Assembly (NCBI GenBank): GCA_902363555.1
Contig: CABJAM010000011.1
Coordinates: forward strand, 115,364 to 179,363
Direction of reading: 5' to 3'
Source of the DNA: Lachnospiraceae bacterium
GTDB lineage: Bacteria > Bacillota > Clostridia > Lachnospirales > Lachnospiraceae
DNA: 64,000 bases
The position numbers were made by a program, and so were the translations under genes. The notes beneath the pieces were generated by a model. It was given only the letters and a program-made list of their open reading frames with translations, had not been told where the DNA came from and did no database searches. Shown here piece by piece: positions 43,796 through 53,622 of the stretch. Position 1 is the first letter of the stretch, and each line of letters starts with the position of its first letter.

Positions 43796-45509
43796 GGTTA
43801 ATTCAAGATCTTACTGCAACACGACAAGATCTAAATGCAACTTTTTGATTTTCCGAAATTGTAAATGCAACCACCAAGGGGTAAATGCAACAAATATGAG
43901 TGTTTTTCTTTTCATCCCTTGCTTTTTTTATGTAAAATCTGTAAACTATTCTTAAAGAAAGGCATGACAATATCCAGACTGCATTTGTCGCTTTTTGCAC
44001 AAGTTATAAATGCACCCTGTTTTCCATGGGATATGGCCTCGTTCTGTCCTGCCTTCTTTAAGTGTTCCGGCCTACTTTAAAAGTGCCGGTGTCAGTTGGA
44101 TGGATTCGGATGGGATCTTTTTTAGGCCAAGGAGTGCGGTGACTTCTTCCCCATAGATCTGTTGGAACAGATCTATGGGGGCCTGTCCGTTCCATTTTTT
44201 TCGTGGGTACGAATTGATATGGTTCATCATCGTCTGTATCTCGTCTCCTGTATATACATCCTTTCCTTTGTTCTTAGGTATGATGTAGCGGATGAATTCA
44301 TGGTTGCGTTCACAGTTACTCTTTTGATTACTATTTTGAGGATCACAATAGAATACACGGCACAGGTTCTCACCGTTTTCCTGCATGGCTTCTATTTTTA
44401 ACGGATCTGAAAACTCACTGCCCCGATCTGTCAGGATCACCTGGAACATACGCCTGTAATCCTCATCTCCAAGACGTTTGCGCAGGTCATCAAAGACCGC
44501 ACTGACAGATGCCGCTGTATTTCGCTCCCTTAGGAACATTAACTGTAGGTCACAGTTCGTGAACAGCACGGTCAGTATGACCTGGCCTCCTTTATGGATG
44601 ATAACGGAATCCATTTGTGATACTGTCTGATCCGGATTTCCTTCCATATAAGTTTTGTAATCATTATAGGTACGTCCTACATGACATTTCCGGTCGACAC
44701 GGAGGACTGGACCGCTTTTTTCGCGTTTTGGGCGGCTGACTTTCCGACGAAGATCCAGATTCTTTGCCTCCAGAAGCCCACTTTCTACATAAGAATAAAG
44801 AGTGGTATCCGAGACGGGGATCTGATCACGAAAAGTGTTACATATCATGGGTATGGACAAACCTGCTTTTATTTTTGGAGTCACGAACGCGTTAAGTGCT
44901 GTGAGTTCCTCCTCTGTCAACGAGATCCCCTTTCTGGATTCTGACAGAAGATCCTCATACTGTTCCTGGGCGGTCTGTGCATCATAGATCATTCTACGCA
45001 GACGACATTTTAAGCGCTTATCGCATCCATTGCAGGTGTAGGGTGTCCTTTCATGCTCAGAACAGAATTCCTCCTGGTACTCTGTACAGCTTTCGTTACA
45101 GCCTCCACAGGCAGTCTGGCATTGACGTTTCCTACGAATACAGGTTTTACGACAGTCTGGAACACGGGTGCAACGATCATGGTGTACGCAGCTATTACCA
45201 TTGGATGTCTTTACCAATTTTCGGCGTGCTTTGATCTCTCTGCTTATTGTTGACCGTGAGACACCAATCCTTTCTGCGATCTTTGCCAGTGATAAACATT
45301 GCTGCAGACCGGCTTGGATCACGATCCTGTCATTAAGGGTAAGATGCTTTTTGCTCATATCTGCCTCCTGTCTAAGGCAGGACAGACTTATTGTAACGGA
45401 TAAATGGGCATATGAAAAGCCATGAAATAGTAACTGCACCTCATGGCTCTATATAATGACCAAGTTGTAATCGCACCTGTCTGTGTTGCATTTAACTTTT
45501 TAATTAACC
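43796..45509. mobile_element. IS30-family insertion sequence, apparently intact
   Basis: 1,714 bp. The ends are inverted: GGTTAATT, 11 variable bases, then TGCAACAC-GACA at left (43796 onward) and the same with matching spacing at right (ending AATTAACC at 45509). The element is flanked by AGG at 43793-43795 and 45510-45512, a 3-bp target duplication normal for IS30. TAAATGCAAC recurs at 43832, 43862 and 43882 inside the left end. One intact transposase gene. The good target duplication implies a fairly recent insertion. Confidence 0.85.
44072..45358 (-). CDS. IS30 family transposase
   Basis: 428-aa DDE transposase. The N-terminal helix-turn-helix is LTLNDRIVIQAGLQQCLSLAKIAERIGVSRSTISREI, split here as LTLNDRIVIQAG and RIGVSRSTISREI. 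A Cys-rich segment at about 60-135 may bind metal. The catalytic residues are in QMDSVII, ILTDRGSEF and NCERNHEFIR. The start at 45358 has AGGAGG upstream; an upstream in-frame ATG lies close to the element end without an SD. No frameshift or internal stop. Confidence 0.93.
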   Translation of the reverse strand: MSKKHLTLNDRIVIQAGLQQCLSLAKIAERIGVSRSTISREIKARRKLVKTSNGNSCVHHDRCTRVPDCRKTCIRRKRQCQTACGGCNESCTEYQEEFCSEHERTPYTCNGCDKRLKCRLRRMIYDAQTAQEQYEDLLSESRKGISLTEEELTALNAFVTPKIKAGLSIPMICNTFRDQIPVSDTTLYSYVESGLLEAKNLDLRRKVSRPKREKSGPVLRVDRKCHVGRTYNDYKTYMEGNPDQTVSQMDSVIIHKGGQVILTVLFTNCDLQLMFLRERNTAASVSAVFDDLRKRLGDEDYRRMFQVILTDRGSEFSDPLKIEAMQENGENLCRVFYCDPQNSNQKSNCERNHEFIRYIIPKNKGKDVYTGDEIQTMMNHINSYPRKKWNGQAPIDLFQQIYGEEVTALLGLKKIPSESIQLTPALLK

Positions 45510-45529
45510 AGGAACCGAACCCCGAACCA

Positions 45530-45574
45530 CCCAGGAACCACCCCAGGAACCACAGCGGTTAACCCAGGAACCAC
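45530..45574. repeat. Short direct repeats CCCAGGAACCAC
   Basis: The 12-mer CCCAGGAACCAC occurs at 45530, 45542 and 45563, with a related CCCGAACCAC before it. The repeats lie between the IS30 end and the broken AraC gene and replace its expected upstream region. Confidence 0.7.
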
Positions 45575-45600
45575 AGCAAAAATAAAGCAAAAATAAATCT

Positions 45601-46048
45601 ACCTACACCCATACTGATTTTTATCAGGATATTAGAACACAATTTGACAACTTCAGCGGAGTAGATTTAGGTATGTTTGAAACATCCCACAGACATGGGT
45701 ATTTTGAAATGCTGCTGGTTCGGGAAGGTGAATTAGATCTATTACATCAATACCCCAAAAAGAAAAATGACGCGAGAAGAAGTCGCAGAAATGCTGGCTT
45801 ATAATGGCGATTATATTAACCGGGTATTTAAAAAGCAGACGGGCCGATCTATTTTGAACTATTGTCAGACTGTATGTATGGAAGAAGCAGCCCGACTGCT
45901 TTCTACTACCCCGCTAGATGTACAAACAATAATTAAACAGTTAGGTTATGAAAACCGTACACATTTTAACCGCCTGTTTAAAGAGTACTTTCAGATGACG
46001 CCGGCAGAATATCGGATGCGTCATCGGCAATACCTGATTAAAGCATGA
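45601..46048 (+). pseudogene. Broken AraC-type regulator
   Basis: About 50 codons of an N-terminal cupin-like sensor (FYQDIRTQFDNFSG, then TSHRHGYFEMLLVREGELDLL) run without a start codon. At about 45,755 the homology jumps in a different frame to the C-terminal DNA-binding domain (MTREEVAEMLAYNGDYINRVF ... NRTHFNRLFKEYFQMTPAEYRMRH), skipping some 150 residues. So both an internal deletion and a frameshift are present, and the 5' end is lost near the 12-mer repeats. A 93-aa helix-turn-helix product from 45770 is possible but has no clear SD. Confidence 0.7.
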
Positions 46049-46081
46049 ACTTTAAAATCCGCATAAAAATATAAATATAAT

Positions 46082-47656
46082 TCAATGAACAGCTTTACGT
46101 ATAACCATATCAATCAAACACTGCCGTATTTCCGGCACAGCATCCGTTTTAAGCTCAATTTTATCGGCCAGATGCATATACGCCTGCTCCGTATTTGTAA
46201 ACGGCTTCCATTCCGGCAGTCCATTCCCATTTGGATCGCCACATTTTACAAAGTTACTCCAATAAGCGTTCATTGCTGTGGCCAAATCATAATCGATCCC
46301 ATTCATAGGTCTCCAGCAGCGATTTACCGTCTTAAATGTATACCACAACTCACTGGAATGAAACGACCCCTTAAGTATTGTGGGATTTGAATCATCAACA
46401 TCCGTACCTGGTAGATTCCTGTCAAAACGGTACAAATAGACTGGCGGACGTTCTAATTTATTATTAATCGTAGCAAATACCCTGTTTCCTACTTCCATAG
46501 CATGTGTCTGGGACTCGGCCCGGAGTACATCCGCATCAGTATGAACATTCGCAAGTGCAAGATATCTCTCAGCGGTATCTCCGTATGAATCTCTGGCATT
46601 TCTTTCAAAATGGTCTTTGGGTAAAAGAAATAGCGCCGATTCACCGGCTGTATTTCCTATGAGATAAGGGATTTTTTTATAATCCCCCTTAAGTACCGCA
46701 ACATCCGCAGGCTGCTCTACAAGATATCCGTCAACAATAGTTCCGAGCGTAAACTCACCGCCAAACCCCATCCCGGGTATGGCCGACAGTTGCTCAAAAG
46801 TCATTTCACGCATTTGCCGTATATTTGTGCATCCGGCGGCCTTCATCAGCTTCACGCCCATAATTTGAGCATTCTGCAAAGATTTTGCATCCATGTTTTT
46901 CGGCCGCAGCCCGGACACACCAACACCACTCTGGATAATTGCACGCCGAATCATATTTCCGGTAAGCTTTGATGTGACCAGTGTCTGGACGCTCCCCGCC
47001 CCGGCCGACTGCCCTGCAACAGTAATATTTTCGGGATCTCCACCGAAATTTTTAATATTACGATAGACCCATTCTAAAGCCGCCAACTGATCATAATGAC
47101 CATAGTTTCCTGAGATTCCCATCTCTCCATCTTCAGCAGAAAGCTCCGGATGCGCCAGAAATCCAAAAATGCCCAGGCGATAATTGATTGTAACCAACAG
47201 GACTCCATTTTTGCAAAATTCTTCCCCGTCAAATTCGGGTTCGTGACCGTTTCCACCAAAAAGCGCCCCGCCGTGTATCCAGAACAGCACCGGATATTTA
47301 TCCTCCGACATGTTCCTGGAAGGTGTCCAAATGTTCAGGTAAAGACAATCCTCATCACAAACGGCTCCATTTTGAAAAAACTCTTTACCATACATCAAAT
47401 CCTCCGGAAAGCCTTCCTGGGGCGCTATATTGCCAAAGGAAGAACAATCCCGAATCCCACTCCAGCCTTCCGGCGGCTGTGGTTTTTTCCAGCGCAGCGG
47501 CCCTACTGGCGGCTTTGCATATGGAATCCCTTTGAATACCGTATATCTGGGCGAATTACCGGCTATCCCCCGGACACGTCCACTTTCCACTGTTGTCACT
47601 CTATTGATAGGCTTTGGCGCCGTAAATACAACGCCGGTTTTATTATCCATTGCCAT
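46082..47656 (-). CDS. Type B carboxylesterase (PnbA-like)
   Basis: 524-aa alpha/beta hydrolase. The catalytic serine is in the elbow GQSAGAGS near residue 215; the oxyanion loop is WIHGGALFGG; the N-terminal block is YTVFKGIPYAKPPVGPLRWKKP, of which GIPYAKPPVGPLR is the hallmark; EDCLYLNIWTP follows. No signal peptide, so a cytoplasmic esterase. It is the last gene of the rhamnosidase and Lpl-type transporter module, so it may deacylate an imported glycoside, but ester substrate is unknown. SD GGAGG precedes the ATG. No clear terminator follows. Confidence 0.9.
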   Translation of the reverse strand: MAMDNKTGVVFTAPKPINRVTTVESGRVRGIAGNSPRYTVFKGIPYAKPPVGPLRWKKPQPPEGWSGIRDCSSFGNIAPQEGFPEDLMYGKEFFQNGAVCDEDCLYLNIWTPSRNMSEDKYPVLFWIHGGALFGGNGHEPEFDGEEFCKNGVLLVTINYRLGIFGFLAHPELSAEDGEMGISGNYGHYDQLAALEWVYRNIKNFGGDPENITVAGQSAGAGSVQTLVTSKLTGNMIRRAIIQSGVGVSGLRPKNMDAKSLQNAQIMGVKLMKAAGCTNIRQMREMTFEQLSAIPGMGFGGEFTLGTIVDGYLVEQPADVAVLKGDYKKIPYLIGNTAGESALFLLPKDHFERNARDSYGDTAERYLALANVHTDADVLRAESQTHAMEVGNRVFATINNKLERPPVYLYRFDRNLPGTDVDDSNPTILKGSFHSSELWYTFKTVNRCWRPMNGIDYDLATAMNAYWSNFVKCGDPNGNGLPEWKPFTNTEQAYMHLADKIELKTDAVPEIRQCLIDMVIRKAVH

Positions 47657-47718
47657 TTGAACTACCTCCGTTACTTATTCTTATTTCCTGATCTACCTGA
47701 ATGATGCCAGACACACAT

Positions 47719-48603
47719 CTACCCCTTGACGGCTCCAATAGTTATTCCTTTCGCAAAATACTCCTGAAAAAACGGATATACCGCCAGAATAGGCAGTATC
47801 CCAAGGATCGCCATAGCCATACGCATCGTATTTGATGGTACCGATACACCATTAAGACTCATATTAGTACTATTACTTGCCAGATAGTTAGCGCTTTCAT
47901 TAATCTTATTTAAAACCGTCTGAATCCCATAAAGCCTCGGATTATCCAGATAATACAGTCCGTTCGTCCAGTCATTCCAGTAAACCAGCGCCTGAGTCAG
48001 TCCGATAGTTGCAAGAATCGGCTTGGACAGAGGCAGACATATCTTTGCAAATATGGTCAATTCCTTTGCACCATCAATTTGAGCGCATTCGATTAATGCT
48101 TCTGGTATATTCACAGCAAAGTAATTTCGCACAAGCATAATACTCATAGCACTGGTCAGATAACCAGGAACGATAAGCGCCCACAGGGTATCCCGTATGT
48201 GAAACACTTTACTGTAAATATAATAAGTCGAAACAATTCCGCCGCTGAACAGCATAGATATGACGATCATCAGACCTACGATACCCGCAAAAGGAACTCG
48301 ACGGGCCAGACCATAAGCCAGCATACAGGTTATGATAACACCGGTCAATGTTCCTACAGCCGTTACAATTATTGTAATAAGATAGGCATGTCCAATCTGC
48401 GCCCATTCCTTCAATATATATTCGTATGCCTCCAAACTGAACTGTGTTGGAATCAACGTATATCCATTCATAATGGCTGCGCTCTCATCAGTAAAGGATG
48501 CGCTGATCAGCAGCAAAAACGGAAATACTGTACAAGCCGTCAGAAATATCATAATACAATGGGCGGCAACCGTCCACCGCCGTTCACTTTTATATTTGAC
48601 CAT
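47719..48603 (-). CDS. Carbohydrate ABC permease, LplC type (module 2)
   Basis: 294-aa CUT1 permease with about six helices. The EAA loop is LIECAQIDGAKELTIFAKICLPLSKP near residue 190 and the protein ends FAKGITIGAVKG, the usual LplC ending. Partner of the LplB-type gene 11 bp upstream. Closely related to the permease at 56,144-57,028, indicating duplication of the module. No ATPase gene nearby. Confidence 0.9.
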   Translation of the reverse strand: MVKYKSERRWTVAAHCIMIFLTACTVFPFLLLISASFTDESAAIMNGYTLIPTQFSLEAYEYILKEWAQIGHAYLITIIVTAVGTLTGVIITCMLAYGLARRVPFAGIVGLMIVISMLFSGGIVSTYYIYSKVFHIRDTLWALIVPGYLTSAMSIMLVRNYFAVNIPEALIECAQIDGAKELTIFAKICLPLSKPILATIGLTQALVYWNDWTNGLYYLDNPRLYGIQTVLNKINESANYLASNSTNMSLNGVSVPSNTMRMAMAILGILPILAVYPFFQEYFAKGITIGAVKG

Positions 48604-48614
48604 TGTCCCGCCTC

Positions 48615-49544
48615 CTAAAATAATGCATTTTCACTGCTGTATTTACGCGCAATTCCATTAGCAACCATAATCAATACAAAACCTACAATAGACTGATACG
48701 CTGAGGCAGCCATAGACATGGTAATATTTCCGGTTTTCATCAACGCCCGGTACACATAGGTATCAATGGTCTGAGTGACGGAATACAGTGCGCCGGAATC
48801 CCGTGGTATCTGATAGAACAGGCCAAAATCGGAACCCATAATACGTCCGCAGCTCATAATAAATAACATTATTATTGTGGGTTTAATCAGTGGAAGAGTG
48901 ATATTGCGAATCTGCTGCCATTTGGAAGCCCCGTCCAGACGAGCCGCCTCATAGTATTCTCCGCTAATGCCCACAATGCTTGCATAATAAATGATCGAGG
49001 ACATCCCCACAGATTTCCACAAATTGACAATGGTAAGAATAAACGGCCAGTATTTCGGTTCCATATACCAATTGACTGGTTCCAGTCCCAACGCGGGCAG
49101 GATTGAACCATTAATGAAGCCAGTCTCATTACTCAGCATTGCAAAAGCCAGATAATTGACAATAACCATAGACATAAGGTTCGGTATGAGAATCAGAGTT
49201 TGATAAAATTTTCTGGATGCCTTCCCCCGGATCTCATTGAGAAACAAAGCGACACACAGCGACGCAACAATTCCCAGAATAATAAATACTACATTATAAA
49301 GGATTGTATTCCTGGTCATAATAAAGGCGTCCTTCGTCCTGAACAGATATTTAAAATTATCCAGCCCACACCACTCACTGCCGAAGATTCCTTTCTGCCA
49401 GTTAATTTTTTTAAACGCCATAGTCAGACCAAACAGCGGCATGAAATTATTGATGATCAGGTAAGCAATACCGGGAAGCATCATCAGGTATATAGGTATG
49501 TACCGAGTGATATGTTTTATCTCTCTTCCCTTTGAACGAAACAT
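48615..49544 (-). CDS. Carbohydrate ABC permease, LplB type (module 2)
   Basis: 309-aa CUT1 permease beginning with a basic stretch and a first helix (PIYLMMLPGIAYLIINNFMP). The EAA loop is YYEAARLDGASKWQQIRNITLPLI near residue 205; family-typical DSGALYSVTQTIDTYVYRALM follows. It lies 26 bp after the binding-protein gene. Paralogue of the gene at 57,052-57,984. Confidence 0.9.
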   Translation of the reverse strand: MFRSKGREIKHITRYIPIYLMMLPGIAYLIINNFMPLFGLTMAFKKINWQKGIFGSEWCGLDNFKYLFRTKDAFIMTRNTILYNVVFIILGIVASLCVALFLNEIRGKASRKFYQTLILIPNLMSMVIVNYLAFAMLSNETGFINGSILPALGLEPVNWYMEPKYWPFILTIVNLWKSVGMSSIIYYASIVGISGEYYEAARLDGASKWQQIRNITLPLIKPTIIMLFIMSCGRIMGSDFGLFYQIPRDSGALYSVTQTIDTYVYRALMKTGNITMSMAASAYQSIVGFVLIMVANGIARKYSSENALF

Positions 49545-49570
49545 GGAAACACTCCTTTCTGTAAGTTCAT

Positions 49571-51184
49571 TTATTTGCCTGCCAGAAACTCATCAAACTG
49601 TCTTTGGTTCTCCGCAATGACCTTATCAATACCAGCGCTTTTTAACTGCGCCTGAAACTGCGGCAACGTACTTTCCAGATCACAGGTTCCATACTCAAGC
49701 ATCGTCAGATACTCGCTAAGTACATTTTGAATGGCCCCCAGCTCATTTTGTACCGATTCCGTCTGAAATACATAGCCAATAGCCTTAGAAGAATTCCCCA
49801 CAGATATATCACAATAGGCCTCACTATTTTCATAAAAATCCGGCGTATTAGGTTCAAACATTTTAATCTTGCGTCGGTCTCCGTAAAATGTGGGAATTCC
49901 ACCATAGGTATTATTGGTGCCATCCACACCCTCCGGATATTTAAGAATCATATCGGAGTAATCTGTTACTTCATAATTGACGCCTTCAATACCATTTGTA
50001 ATTAAATTAACCATCACGCCATCATCCGCATAAAACAGATCCAGTAATGCCAGCGCCTTTTCAGGATTTTTACTATTGCAGGAAACGCCCCAGCGCAAGT
50101 TAGAATATGTACCTGCGGTAAGTATCGGCTCTTTCACCTGAAGCCAGGTGGAATCATAACCGGAGCTGGCTTTAAGATTCTCCTGATTGCCTGGAGCACA
50201 GCCGGTTATCCCAAGAGTAGCGGACCTTCCTGCTATCATAAACATCTGTGATGTATCCGTAGTCGTCGCGGCATCCGCAGAAAAAAATCCAGCCTTCTGC
50301 CATTTATTCATCCAATCCAGATACTCTTTATAAGCTTGCGTCTCATACAAATTAACAATTGTAGTATCTCCCTGACCGCCATCCAACAGGACGCCACAGG
50401 CATAATCTGCATTAGAAAATCCTTCAACAGGTATATAATATCCACATAAAGACTGTGTCAATGCGCCGCACTGACCAAAAGTAATCAGATTTGGAAACTT
50501 TTCATGGATCTGGGCCAGTACGTTGTCCAAATCTTCATAGCTCATAAGCTTAATATTAGCATAGTCAAAACCGGTGCGCCCTGTAATATCAAATTCAAGT
50601 GCATCCAACACATCCTGTCTTATGGCCAGAGCGCTGCCCTGGCCCATAGCCGGCATAATGTCCGGAACACCATAGAGTATGCCCCCAAGCTTTGCATCAT
50701 CCAAAAACGGAATCTCACCAGCGGTTTTCATAATATTCGGTGTGTTTTGTTCATTCACATAATCCATAATAGGAATAATAGATCCCTGATTCACAACAGT
50801 TTCCAAATCCTGCCCCAACAGGGCAATAAGATCAATCTTTTCATCGGATGCAGACCACAGATTAATCTTATTTGACAACTCTGTAACGCCAACCACCTTA
50901 AATTCCATTTTACAACCAATTTTTTCCATAGCATATGCCGACATTTTGTCTTCTACATCCTTAAGTCCAGCCGGCGTCTCACCAATTGATATCCACGTCA
51001 TCGTCACCGTGTAAATATCCTCTGCATCCGCAGTACTTCGGGAGTCAGCGGCCGAGCTCTTTTCACCGGCAGTAGCTACATTATCTGCGGCTGAACCGCC
51101 TCCGGACCTGCCGCCGCTGCCGCAGGATGTCAGGAGCATTGTCATGGCTAAAATCACACATACCAGATTTCTGAGTTTCTTCAT
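49571..51184 (-). CDS. Extracellular solute-binding lipoprotein, LplA-like (module 2)
   Basis: About 537-aa sugar-binding lipoprotein. The signal peptide KKLRNLVCVILAMTMLLTSC has lipobox LTSC, followed by a Gly/Ser/Ala-rich tether. The core has KINLWSASDEKIDLIALLG and the C-terminal family end LKSAGIDKVIAENQRQFDEFLAGK. The ATG at 51184 is preferred (GGAGGT at the right distance); one two codons upstream sits too close to the SD. A conserved motif at 51260-51281 lies upstream and is shared with the second kinase gene. The substrate is probably a rhamnose-containing glycoside or oligosaccharide given the GH78 gene directly before it. Confidence 0.88.
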   Translation of the reverse strand: MKKLRNLVCVILAMTMLLTSCGSGGRSGGGSAADNVATAGEKSSAADSRSTADAEDIYTVTMTWISIGETPAGLKDVEDKMSAYAMEKIGCKMEFKVVGVTELSNKINLWSASDEKIDLIALLGQDLETVVNQGSIIPIMDYVNEQNTPNIMKTAGEIPFLDDAKLGGILYGVPDIMPAMGQGSALAIRQDVLDALEFDITGRTGFDYANIKLMSYEDLDNVLAQIHEKFPNLITFGQCGALTQSLCGYYIPVEGFSNADYACGVLLDGGQGDTTIVNLYETQAYKEYLDWMNKWQKAGFFSADAATTTDTSQMFMIAGRSATLGITGCAPGNQENLKASSGYDSTWLQVKEPILTAGTYSNLRWGVSCNSKNPEKALALLDLFYADDGVMVNLITNGIEGVNYEVTDYSDMILKYPEGVDGTNNTYGGIPTFYGDRRKIKMFEPNTPDFYENSEAYCDISVGNSSKAIGYVFQTESVQNELGAIQNVLSEYLTMLEYGTCDLESTLPQFQAQLKSAGIDKVIAENQRQFDEFLAGK

Positions 51185-51259
51185 TTTCATACCTCCAAAT
51201 ACATTTATTTTTGATGCACTCATCATAACAAATGTAAAACCTTCGGTATATCAATATCA

Positions 51260-51281
51260 TGTTGGGATTTTATACTTATTC
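51260..51281 (-). promoter_or_regulatory. Shared motif upstream of binding-protein gene 2
   Basis: Minus strand GAATAAGTATAAAATCCC plus AACA. The same 22 bases occur at 56113-56134. Here it stands about 80 bp upstream of the start and just before a possible TTGATA/TGTTAT promoter. An activator site for the YesN-type regulators is inferred. Confidence 0.5.
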
Positions 51282-51296
51282 TGGACATCCAGTCAT

Positions 51297-53591
51297 TCAA
51301 CTTTCATCTGCGACCTCGGTGACATCAAGCGCTAAAGTTCCATCACTATTACGCTTCCAGCATACATGGATTTCACCAATGGGCGTTATGACCTTACCTT
51401 TAGCCCACTGCAGATACCCGGGTACCGGACGCACCTCGTAAGCCTCAAACCCAGGCGCAGTTGGACGCACCCCCAGTATTACGGCGGGAAGTTCATATAA
51501 GAGAAGAGAACTCCACGCATGGCAATCGCTTCGGGGAGAGATATCCGCACTTTCCACACAGGTGGAACAGTTGTTTTTAAGCATATCTCTCCAGTCGTTC
51601 CACATAGACTCGGTATATTCATAAAGATCTGTCATTTCCAGAGCCCGGCAAAAATACCAAGCGGAAGAAATATTACATTTTGCCACACCCGGCTCACGGA
51701 TAGCCGAAAGCATGGCGGTTTTAGCCGCTTCACCGGTCAGAGTTTGTGTCAGCACTGCATACACCTGGACATGCTGGCTGTAATAGATGCTTCCTGGGCC
51801 ATCCGAGAGCATCCCCTCTTTACCGCGGCACAATGTCAAGACAGCCTTACTCAAAGATTTTCCAAAAAGCCGCCAGGATGCGGCGATATCATTATAACCT
51901 GCATATTCCGCCAGTTCAGCCGCCATACGACATCCATAGCATACCATAAGGCTGTCGATGGTTAAACTGCCATTCCTGATAGCAGTAGGAACACCTCCAT
52001 CCCATTCCGGACACCAGTCAATATAAGACCAATAGGGCCGCCCCATGCCGCCGGATGATGTGGGGGTGAGCATACCATCCGTCTGCTGCCTTTTTTGGAA
52101 GAAATCCAGAATACGCATAATTACAGGTATATATCCACGTACCAGCTCTCTATCGCCAAAATACATCATATGGTCGTGAACCATTCCTATAAAAAACAAT
52201 GAAAAATTGGGAATAATTATGGAATCCACACTGGGGTAGCTCCCATTTAACAGCCCGTCAGCCCTCTGACTCCGTGCAAAATCCGCCATGGCTCTGCGCG
52301 CCATCCGATCGTCAGCGCTTACCTGATACATAAACAGCGCTTCCAGTCGTGAGTCCTGAAGATATTGAAGCTGCTCATAAAAAGGACAGTCCATAAACGT
52401 ATCCTGAGTACACAGCCGCAGCGCCCGTAAAGAGATCTCCCATATCGCTGCAAAATCCGGGTCCGATGCCTCACAGCATGTTCGCACCTCCATAGGATAG
52501 CCTGTTTCCTCAAAATCCAGGCTGTGGATGATTAATGGTTCTTCCCCCGTATCTACCGATAACTGTGCAAAGCGGAACGCCCTGTAAAAAAATGTCTGAT
52601 ATCGCTCCGGCTGGTCTTCAGTGCCAAATCCTCCCACAATATATGTATCTGTACGACCTTCAATAAATCCATTTTTATAATCCGTCCGGTTTCCTTTGGT
52701 TGGAAATGGCCGCATTGGGTTTGTACTTTTATAGGCATAACTCTCAGCCGTGACAAACTTCACTCTGGCCTCACGTCCGCCGCAAAATGAAAAATTAACA
52801 TAGGCCGTCGTCTCCGCCGGTACTCCCAGCTCCACAATCTCGTGACTGTAAGGCGGAATTACCAGTACTTCGCCACGGATCAACCGATTCCAGTCCACAG
52901 CGCTATGAACCGGCGTCCGGGTGCACACCACCTGAGAAAATCGCCCGGACATACTCTGCATAGCCGGCACTGGTCTTGGGCTTAATCCCGCTGGACTGAC
53001 CGCCTTATTGATTGAAAACTCCAATGCAGCCTCCACCGGCGCCCACGCAGTGTCATCAAAATCCTCTTCCAGCCAAAAATCCATAGCAGCATCTCCCCGA
53101 ACCTGTTCGCCAAGGGCCAAAAAATCCATTCCTTTACCGACCAGCGCCTTGTTGCTATCCACCCGGGAACGCCATGTCTCATCACTGTAAATAGACATCG
53201 TTTCGCTGCAATTATTCAGATCATTTTCTGCTGGATAAAGTTTTGCTTCCATATAAAATCCAGGAAATACAGTGCGCCATACACTGGGATTATCCCGCCA
53301 TCCCGCCGGATAGCGCAGTACCTCGGCGCAAAATATATTTTTTCCGGCCCGAAGTTCCACCTCAGCCTCCTCGTAGTACCATACTTTATCATCACCTTTA
53401 CAAGGTCCGCGAAAAATAAATTCGCCATTTATATAAAATCGGAACACACTATCAGCACTAACCTTAAACACACCTCGCGCCGGTGCATCCATCTCCAATA
53501 CTTTTCTGAATCGTACAAACGTTGGCTTTCTGCAATTATAATCCTCTTTTGTCCAAATCCAATGACTCTTTTTGTCAAATAATCCTGGCAT
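51297..53591 (-). CDS. GH78 alpha-L-rhamnosidase-like protein
   Basis: 764-aa protein with an N-terminal beta-sandwich (FKVSADSVFRFYINGEFIFRG near 45-60), a second sandwich, the six-hairpin catalytic barrel and a C-terminal sandwich (PAVILGVRPTAPGFEAYEVRP). The barrel has the family block DTFMDCPFYEQLQYLQDSRLEAL and IDWCPEWDGGVPTA. It has no signal peptide, so it should act on imported glycosides. The DCP-type motif reads DCPFYEQLQY rather than DCPxRxER, so specificity may differ from true rhamnosidases. SD AGGAGA precedes the ATG. It lies between the YesN-type regulator and binding-protein genes. Confidence 0.82.
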   Translation of the reverse strand: MPGLFDKKSHWIWTKEDYNCRKPTFVRFRKVLEMDAPARGVFKVSADSVFRFYINGEFIFRGPCKGDDKVWYYEEAEVELRAGKNIFCAEVLRYPAGWRDNPSVWRTVFPGFYMEAKLYPAENDLNNCSETMSIYSDETWRSRVDSNKALVGKGMDFLALGEQVRGDAAMDFWLEEDFDDTAWAPVEAALEFSINKAVSPAGLSPRPVPAMQSMSGRFSQVVCTRTPVHSAVDWNRLIRGEVLVIPPYSHEIVELGVPAETTAYVNFSFCGGREARVKFVTAESYAYKSTNPMRPFPTKGNRTDYKNGFIEGRTDTYIVGGFGTEDQPERYQTFFYRAFRFAQLSVDTGEEPLIIHSLDFEETGYPMEVRTCCEASDPDFAAIWEISLRALRLCTQDTFMDCPFYEQLQYLQDSRLEALFMYQVSADDRMARRAMADFARSQRADGLLNGSYPSVDSIIIPNFSLFFIGMVHDHMMYFGDRELVRGYIPVIMRILDFFQKRQQTDGMLTPTSSGGMGRPYWSYIDWCPEWDGGVPTAIRNGSLTIDSLMVCYGCRMAAELAEYAGYNDIAASWRLFGKSLSKAVLTLCRGKEGMLSDGPGSIYYSQHVQVYAVLTQTLTGEAAKTAMLSAIREPGVAKCNISSAWYFCRALEMTDLYEYTESMWNDWRDMLKNNCSTCVESADISPRSDCHAWSSLLLYELPAVILGVRPTAPGFEAYEVRPVPGYLQWAKGKVITPIGEIHVCWKRNSDGTLALDVTEVADES

Positions 53592-53622
53592 AGTATTTCT
53601 CCTGTTCTATGTTTGATAATTG

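Noticed and set aside
45530..45574. CRISPR array
   Set aside because: The repeats are only 12 bp with spacers of 0-9 bp, and no cas genes are present.
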